From Lineus longissimus (taxonomy: Eukaryota; Nemertea; Pilidiophora; Heteronemertea; Lineidae), in assembly GCF_910592395.1 (NCBI RefSeq), contig NC_088309.1, forward strand, positions 27,654,599 to 27,718,598: 64,000 nucleotides of DNA, in the 5' to 3' direction. The position numbers and the translations under genes were made by a program. The notes beneath the pieces are model-generated. The model searched no databases. It was not told the DNA's origin and worked only from the letters and a program-made list of their open reading frames with translations. Positions 41,801-50,800 of the stretch are shown in pieces; within the stretch, counting starts at the first letter, position 1; each line of letters starts with the position of its first letter.

Positions 41801-44800
41801 CCCGCAGAGTTTATTGCTGTAATTGGATGTTGATACACCCACGCAGTTCGAAGCTGGCGACCTAATAAGATAAAAAATTAACGTTCTTTGTATTTGTTCC
41901 AGCATCCATGTAAGATCGTATGATAAATACAAGTTGCTGATGCCGGCTAATGTAAGATCGTGGCACCGGCGTGAGGTGAATAGTTGTCTCTTTTTGCATA
42001 AGAAGAGCATTATTCACGTCACGAAATGACGAGACACTAGAAATCTATCGGACTCTCATTTCATACAGGAACCCTCTTGGCGTCGTGAGACTAGAATTTG
42101 GCAAAAACTGCATCCAAAAACGGATTCTTTCACCGCTATGTCCAGTATAGTCCAGTACGAGTGTTGTTAGGGATACTGCCAGCTTTCTGGTCTGAACAAC
42201 TTGTTTGGAAGCGAGCCATTCCGTGGTATTGACCACTTCAAACTATTCCTTCCCCAATAGTTGATCAATAAATATGTTTTTCGAGTCCCTTAATAGATAC
42301 TTAGGAAGATAAGCTTTCTGAAGGCGAATTATATATGCCATTTGGGGATGTTAAAGTGTCTCACGAAAGAAACTAGTGATGCTACACACTGCAGTCATGT
42401 TGTTTACATGCAAAAAGAAACATAGAAACTAGACGCTCTGCATAATTTCTAGACTATTGAAAAACCTCATAAAGTTCATCTTTCCATGAGCTAGACCGGT
42501 ACTAATGAAGACCAATTAGCATGTTATGTGACTGATTAAGGCATTAACCGCTCCGTTGAAATGGCTGTTCACCAGGTATCAAGCTATGTCTCGCAACTTT
42601 GAAGAAGAAAATTCTCAATGAAAAAAGTTCAGCCGACTGTCGATGAATGAAATGCAGATCAAATACATGTACTATGGAATGTGCATGGAAATTCTTTTTT
42701 TTAGTGGCGAACCAGATGTTTGGATCAACAATTCGTGTGGTTACTGTACAATTTATGCATCAATAACTGAGCGATTATCCATATATCAACAACTAACACA
42801 CACTAAATCATGTAATCTGGAGAACAACAACAAGGCAAATATTGGTAGAACAGTTTTCCTCTCAGAACGTGTTTGAGTAGGTCTGAGAGAATCTTGTTTT
42901 TCCATGTCTGGATTGTCGTGAGAATCACGTATCATGGATAGGATCATGGATTTATTACAGAAGAATGTGTCGGGCCAACTTTAATGAACCAAGTTAAAGG
43001 ACTACCTTTGAGGGGAGAACATTGTAGGACGCTCCAGAGCGAGTTGTTCATCCTCTGTAATTTCACGATCCATATCTGTGCTGCTGATTATATAGTTTAC
43101 TGTCGGAAGCATCTGTTAATGTAGGCTAAATGTATTACATATTGACGGCGCTGGAGTCTGACTCTTTAAATAATTAATATAAATAAGACCACGTGACCAT
43201 ATTCTTCTTCTTATCGCATGATGTACGTTCATTTGATATTCTCAAGAACGTTCATGACTGCTGTTGACGCCTTTGGTTATGAATACCAGTACTAGTGGAT
43301 ATATAGGGCCTACGCCATCGCAATTAAATGTATGTCTTGATATCTGTCTCGATATCGGTGTCTATTTGAATTACTGAGACGTAAATCATCTTAATATCAA
43401 GAAGATCTAAACTGGGTTCATTTCCGTATTCAGTTGCTTTAAATAGCCGTACTTTTGTACGAGGTGAACATTATAACCTGGGGTTCACCTGATAAGGAGA
43501 CGATGAACAATGTAACGATTATTCATTCACACTTCAAACGTACAGTTTTCATCCTTCATCACTGTTTTTTCTCTCTCAATGCAGTCGCTGATAACCACTG
43601 CTGTATGATAGTTACTGGTATAGGTTGCAAGCAAACACAATATATGACTTCCGAGCACATGTAACAGGTTATTGTTGATTGGTGCAACTGAGACGCCACG
43701 TCGTTAACAAGTTAACCAGATTGTCAACAGGCCTAAACCGGAAGTTCGTGGAAATACCGTATTCCCGTCTAAATGTGTCTACCTGATGATGCTTATGTTA
43801 AACTACCAGGAAGCCCGCGACTTCACTGCCGTAGAGTTATTGCTGTGCAGTTTTCAACCACTAGGCTACTGGTGGACACCAATTGGTCATTTCAAGTCCG
43901 TGATCAACCTTGACAACAACCGTTGTAAACATATCACGTATGAACCATTACGGTCAATTGCAACTCATTAAAGCTCAATAATGTCATCACCTTAACTGCG
44001 AAGTAATTGTATCTAAATTGGATATGCTAGTAAACACTAAGTTTGCAAGCAGTTTTAGAAGTTAAACGTTTTGGTTGAAGGTCAGCATTATGTGCCGCCT
44101 CGCCAGTATGCCATCCTCATCAACTTTTTATGGACAGAGCGCAAAACTCCACTTTCACCGCATAGTTTAGTGTCACTCAATAGTGTACAGGGATAAAGAA
44201 TGGACCAATACAAGTAAACATTAACCCGAACAAGACTTTTTCCATCCGCCACTTAACTCAAACTCAATTTAGCCAATCACATAAAGTGGAAGCCGGTGCT
44301 GCTGAAAACCGAATCGAAGTTTGAGCATTCCACTGGTTAGATGATTGGGGTACCTGAGCATGTCGACATGGTTCAACTGAATGCTACCGGTATCAAGATA
44401 ACAATCTCATTCATTCATTACCTAGTTCTACCAGAGTCGTATCTTTCAATAAATTTTATTTCATTTTTTTGCTTCGAGAGACCGTAGAGTTGGTATAACG
44501 TTACGATGTGCAGAATTCAATAACGTTACACAGTTTTTCAGTTCAGAAAAAAGCATTTCTTTGATCAAGAATCAAGCAGCATCGGCCAATGATCCACCAT
44601 GGTAGGTAGTGTAGTGAGAGAATTGGTAAGCAGCATCGGCCAATGATCCACCATGGTACGTAGTGTAGTGAGAGAATTGGTAAGCAGCATCGGCCAATGA
44701 TCCACCATGGTACGTAGTGTAGTGAGAAAATTGGTAAGCAGCATCGGCCAATGATCCACCATGGTACGTAGTGTAGTGAGAGAATTGGTAAGCAGCATCG

Positions 44801-47800
44801 GCCAATGATCCACCATGGTACGCAGTGTAGTGAGAAAATTGGTAAGCAGCATCGGCCAATGATCCACCATGGTACGTAGTGTAGTGAGAAAATTGGTAAG
44901 CAGCATCGGCCAATGATCCACCATGGTACGTAGTGTAGTGAGAAAATTGGTAAGCAGCATCGGCCAATGATCCACCATGGTACGCAGTGTAGTGAGTGAA
45001 ATTGCTATAGCAGTTATGTCATTTCTTTGTATATAAACCGGCTATCTGGCTCTTTCAGACACTCTTGCCTTCCCTCACATCATGGCTGTATCGGTGTGTA
45101 CCAGGTAACAGTTGGTACGTTCAATTCCTTCCGAATTTCTGCTCATTTTTCTCCCTGATTTCTTGTCTGAATTCCTGCCGATTCTCTGAGGGTGAGTAAA
45201 GCTGACGTTAAGAAGATTGAGTCATACTCGTCTGTTTTTTACTCTCGTGTGCACAGGCTCATTGGCCATACTCTTGAGCTAGTCTCAGTAGCTGCCCCCA
45301 TGAATACGTTTCTCATTCTCATTCAAGAGCAAGACCAAGCAAAATCATCTGCCGTAATTTCTTCATGTATCAGTATTACCTTTGTTGCCTGAACGGACGA
45401 GGTATAGCAACGTTTTTAGCAAGGAGATTTTGCCGATATCAAGCTCCAGACATTAGGGATAGGAAAGCTCGACCAAATTGTGCTGCAGTCAACATCATTA
45501 TCGTTTTCAAAAGTCAACGAGGAGCCTGCAGACTCATGACATACATTGGTGCAATTTTGATACAAGCGGTGGAAAAAGAAAAGTTGCATAAACAGACGTG
45601 TTTGGGAAAGAAAACGTCAAGCAGCGTGAGTTATTGGTGTTATAGCAGCGGGGAGGGTGAATAATTAGTCTTTTACACAGCTCTGGTAAGAATTTGACAC
45701 AGATATCAATAAAAAGGATTGTCCTCTTTCGGATGGGTATGCTTTCATGGCCGATCTATTGAGTGACCTCTAAACTCTTGTTCCGGTCCACCAAGCACTA
45801 ACTGAATCAAATTGCTCGGAAAACATGAGCAGTTATGAAAGCTTTTATGGAATGTAAACAAAATGCCCTGAGGTAAGAAAAATCGTCAAGATATTCACAT
45901 CAATAATTGTATATCTTGAATAACCTAGTGCCTTTTGAAACATGTAAGCTGTCAGTATTTGAGCCGGCGTTTAATCTTGTGACCTTAATACTTCAGGTGA
46001 CAAACAAAGTGACTTGTTTGATATGATCAATTAGACACGTTTCTGATCGATTGTATCGACATAACTTATAGTCCTTCTCAATGTCGAAAGTCAGGAATTT
46101 TGATTGCTATATTATACCAAGTGCAAAAAAAACGTGTTGCACGATTTCTGTAAGCATTTAGTGCATCATTTCTGAACACTTCCTTCCCGTGAATGCCATG
46201 CAGAAACTCAGTCCCTTTATACAGGAATTAACGACGCATCCGAACGACATCTCACTGCTCTACCAGCAACAGCGTACAGAAAGTAGTGACCACAAACACC
46301 AACAACATTTTATGTTGTTGTTGGCAAGCCTGAACATGTTGCATTATGAGGAAAGCAAGGATCAAAGTATTGAGTTCCTCTCACCGTTTAACCAAGATGG
46401 GATAAGTGCCACTGATATCGTCTTCTCGGCTTTGAGTCGAGAACCAAACCAACAAAAATAAGGGCAGAACAAATCTGTGCCCAAACAGTCTCTCGCAAAC
46501 CTCCAAACAGTGGCTATCGAATCGATCCCACGTGGGCAATGTGCAAGGTATTCGCAAGTATATATAGGCTACTAATCTATGCTTTCCCCTCAGCAGGCTG
46601 TACTTAACCGCATTTTCTAGCCGCTATGTCAAGTCATAAAGGATGAGCAAATTAGACCACATTGATGTTACCTCAAAAAGGCAATGTTTCTCCCGGTATG
46701 TGTAGCCCTGGCAAACCTGTAATGCATCGAATATTTTTACATTCTTTGTATTCAGAGGCGGGGCCCAGTGAGCTAGAGAGTCAACGCATGAAGCCTATAC
46801 AACAATATCCAAAATGCGGCCTGCAAAGTATCGATAATGGAATGAAATAACCCTTTTACAGCCTAAAGGGCGTTTAGGGTGATCGCCAGTTGAATTGCGA
46901 TTTCCAATCGTCAGGTTATTGTTTGTTAATGACTCCATCAGTAATGACCAAATCTGGATTTCGTTATTACTGAAACATAATAATGATTACTGGCATACCA
47001 AGTCAATTTCATATATAATGTATTTCCGGATGATGGCTTATATCTTGATTGAAGTATGAGACACGATATAATACGATTAGACGCCGTACGCAGCTAGTTG
47101 ACCCGCCTCTTCTTGTCGCCATGAAGAAGAGGCGATCAGGATGACAAAATTGACTGCATGAAAGTCTAATCAGGATCGCTTGACATTCCTCAAAGCTGAA
47201 TAGGAAAAAGAAACAAAAACGAACAACTACAGTGAACGTCCATTACATTATAGGCTGAGGCGAAGCCAGTGCAATGACCTGGAGAAAGCGGCCGAAGACA
47301 GACAAAATTGGAGAAAATTTTATCTTTTCATGTTCGTTATATAGTTTTATCTAATTCAGCAAGGCAACCATCGTGAAATTTCGCACTTAATCTCAAATGG
47401 GTTATACATTTGATTTTGTAATCAACCGAAGTCGCGACATTAATTTGTAAACATTGTTATCTAAATTACAGAAATTGATGAAATTGATTTCCAGGTTCTG
47501 ACCCCATTTACGGAACGATAGGATGCAGTCATCATCATGACCATTTGATGGCGACTTGAGAACATATGGGCTTGAAATGCGACATTAGGATAGTTTGACG
47601 AAGTGACCCACAGCGCTCGCATATATAGGAGGCAGCTCGGATTAGAGCTGTCCATCTTTGAGGGAGAGTCTGCTTCTTAGTTTCTAGGTTTAGCACCAAC
47701 GTTGAAAGGCAACGCCCTGGAATATTGTCGAAAGGCTGGCCACTAAGGGAGCCAGTTAATCTGCCTCGAACATTGGTAGAGCACTTGGGTACAGTACATG

Positions 47801-50800
47801 CATACACTTGTCGGTTTGGGACCGACATATTCCTGCTACTCGTACATACTGTCTGAAGCGTTGTATCAGCGTCTTCATTAAAGTCCTTATTACAATCAAG
47901 CAAAAAACCCAGGTTTGTATGTCGTTTTATATTGCGCCTTTGTTAAAACAAGATTCAAGGCATCCTTTGTTGTCCGAGTCAGATGTCTGCATACCGACAT
48001 ACACGTATCCGTTTGTCGATACCATTTCGTTTGTTTCGTTTTGTTGCTTGGAATCCATTGAGACGATGGGTGATGCCATCATTTTGACAGCAATGATTAT
48101 GCTATCATTGTGCCATGATATTTGTGTAACTACCAGTCCAACTCATATATCGAGAGCTGGTGAGAATGAGGCCTATGCTTTGTTAAGATATCGGCGAGAC
48201 GATGATGATCAAACGCAGGCAATGGAATGCACGCAACGGTTATCAAAATATATCAACACATCTTGACACTCTGTGTAAATGTTTACGATAATGCTTGTCA
48301 GAATGAAACAAACAATTCGTAGACCACAACAAACTTACATTTGCTATCCGATAGGAAGACTGTCATCATATGTATCATTAGATACTGCTATGATTCAGCA
48401 ATGCCTTTTGCATTTCTTTTCTCAATAAAGCCCGATAAAAATCACTGGCCGCCTGCTTGCCAAGCCATAATGCGAAGATGCAGTATCTTTATGGTTCTCC
48501 TGTTTACCACAGCATGAACTCTGGGTGATACCTTTTTCTCACGTTTGCGTTGAAAGACTGTCACCCCGGGCCATTCACAAAAAAGGCGTTCGAACTGACT
48601 GAACTCTGAGTAGTTTATTGACAAACTAGATGAATGCAGGAAATCCTTGTTACTGTTTCCATTTGAGGAAGCTCCCCATGGAGACTAAGTAACGTGTTGT
48701 CACTCTACCTCGTATGTCCCGGTGACAGCGACAGTCATGGCAACGAAGACATGTTCAACAACTGGTGCCACACTCATGGAAATTGTGAAAATCTACAGAC
48801 TTGCAATGGATCTAATTCAAAGGCTGCGTGAAGGAAGGTACGGAGATGACAGCCATAATTGTCCCGAGAGTCAGTTGATGCCCAATTAAGTGATTCACAA
48901 ACTGACTATGTCAAAGTTTCTTTCTCTTATCTTTTACAAATAATGGGGCACGATATACATTGATATATAAATTGTATTACAATACTCTTTCTATATATTA
49001 GTATCAAAAATGTGGGTATACATGTATCTATAGAGTATCTCAGCAGACGAAATGTAAAGGAGTACTTGCTGTAGGAATGGCTCCTCCTGGGGAAATGCCA
49101 ACTAAAATTGTAACACAAGATGGTACTTTTCATGAAGTACACAGTGGCAGAGTCAACTTGAAAGCCAAATGGTTAATGTAACCACAACACCTTAGACCGA
49201 GACTGACAACTCCATTCTTTACGTTCGAGCAAGGAGCTTCTTTTACTGTTGTTTGTTGGATATTACCATTGTTTCGTTAATGATAATGGATGATGTGGTT
49301 AAGATGATGATAACAAGTTATGGCACACCCAGGTGAGATGCATTCAGAATGCAGCCATATCCCTATTACATGATGTATCACCTAACCTCCCGCCACCACC
49401 GGGGGGGCCATTCGGTTAAGGCTTTCATCTTCTGGAAATGATTTACATTTCCTCTACCAGAAATCATGACCTCAATATGACATATTTCCGTATCTCATTA
49501 AATATCCAAATTATAACACATCATTACTGAGACAATAGGCAACTATCAGCATGAAAGGGAACCGCCATTCACGCATTCATTCCGATGGTGGGATATGTTG
49601 TTACGTGACATTGTTCCAGGTCAAGCTTTCTTACATGAGGGCACAACGAATTATCAGTTCAGACTATGTAAGGAAAAAACTCGTCTGCCAAACCGATATT
49701 ATGAACCGAAGTATGTCAAGTTAACTTTGATAATACGGGGTAATAATCAGTATATACACACTAATTCACAGTAATCACTTGAACCTAATGTCAAGTTAAA
49801 TTGGATGATATCGAATACAAAAGATCTGTCAAAAATCTTAATATATTATGCCGACAATGTGTTATCTACGGAGACCTCAGCTTGAGTTTTTTGTCGCAAA
49901 ACTCTCTTTGTCCATCAGATTTATGAAACTCAGGTGAGCTCTTCCGCCGCTGTAAACTTGGGAACGAAAAAACATGCGAATGATTGTGTCCCGGTTGTAT
50001 AGTGCCTGAAGCGATGTCAAGATCTATCAAGTTGACATGCTGATTACAATAAAAGTATAGCGCAGGCATTGCTGTCGCCTGCTCATCAAATAACGTCTTG
50101 TCAACAAATAAATGGTGGGTAAAAAGCTATAAATGAGAAGCATCCACTTAGTGGAAGTAAAGGACTTCAGCGTGAAAATGATATGCTTTCAATGCTCTCA
50201 GACAGACAAACAAATAATAATTATTGTTGAAAATGGCGTTCTTGAGTATTCGACAAATACTGAAAATGTGCTTCCGATGAGTTGAGTTGGTTTAGTAAAT
50301 GTTCCGCTATTGTTAAGACAGTCAGGCACAGCCACACTTGCTCAAATGTACATATCCCCCCTTAGTACCTCTTTTCTTGATGACTCGATCACAACTTGTC
50401 GGAACGGGCCACTGCAGGAAGGCTTTATCGAATATGCCGTTTATAAACTAGGAGACGTTAGGACTGACGCCATAAGTGGTACAGAATAAGTGCTGACGAT
50501 TCTTCGCTTTGGCATTACAATGACTCCTTGCGATTGCTTTGATATTAGATAGAGCCGGCGATAAATCCACCTTGTCACTTACAACCAACAGTTCAGCGAT
50601 AAAAGTATGCACCTTCGAGACTGAAATGTAATGCTGAAGACAATGAATGGTGCAGATACGGATCGCCGGGAAGAAATGTTATCATAGGTTCCACATTTCA
50701 CCAAGTGCATTTCACCCCAGCAAACCAAACCCCTGTACGGCTTCCTCTAGACACAGTTCGAACGACCATTTGCTCGGGATTGTGGACGTAAAGGCGAGAC

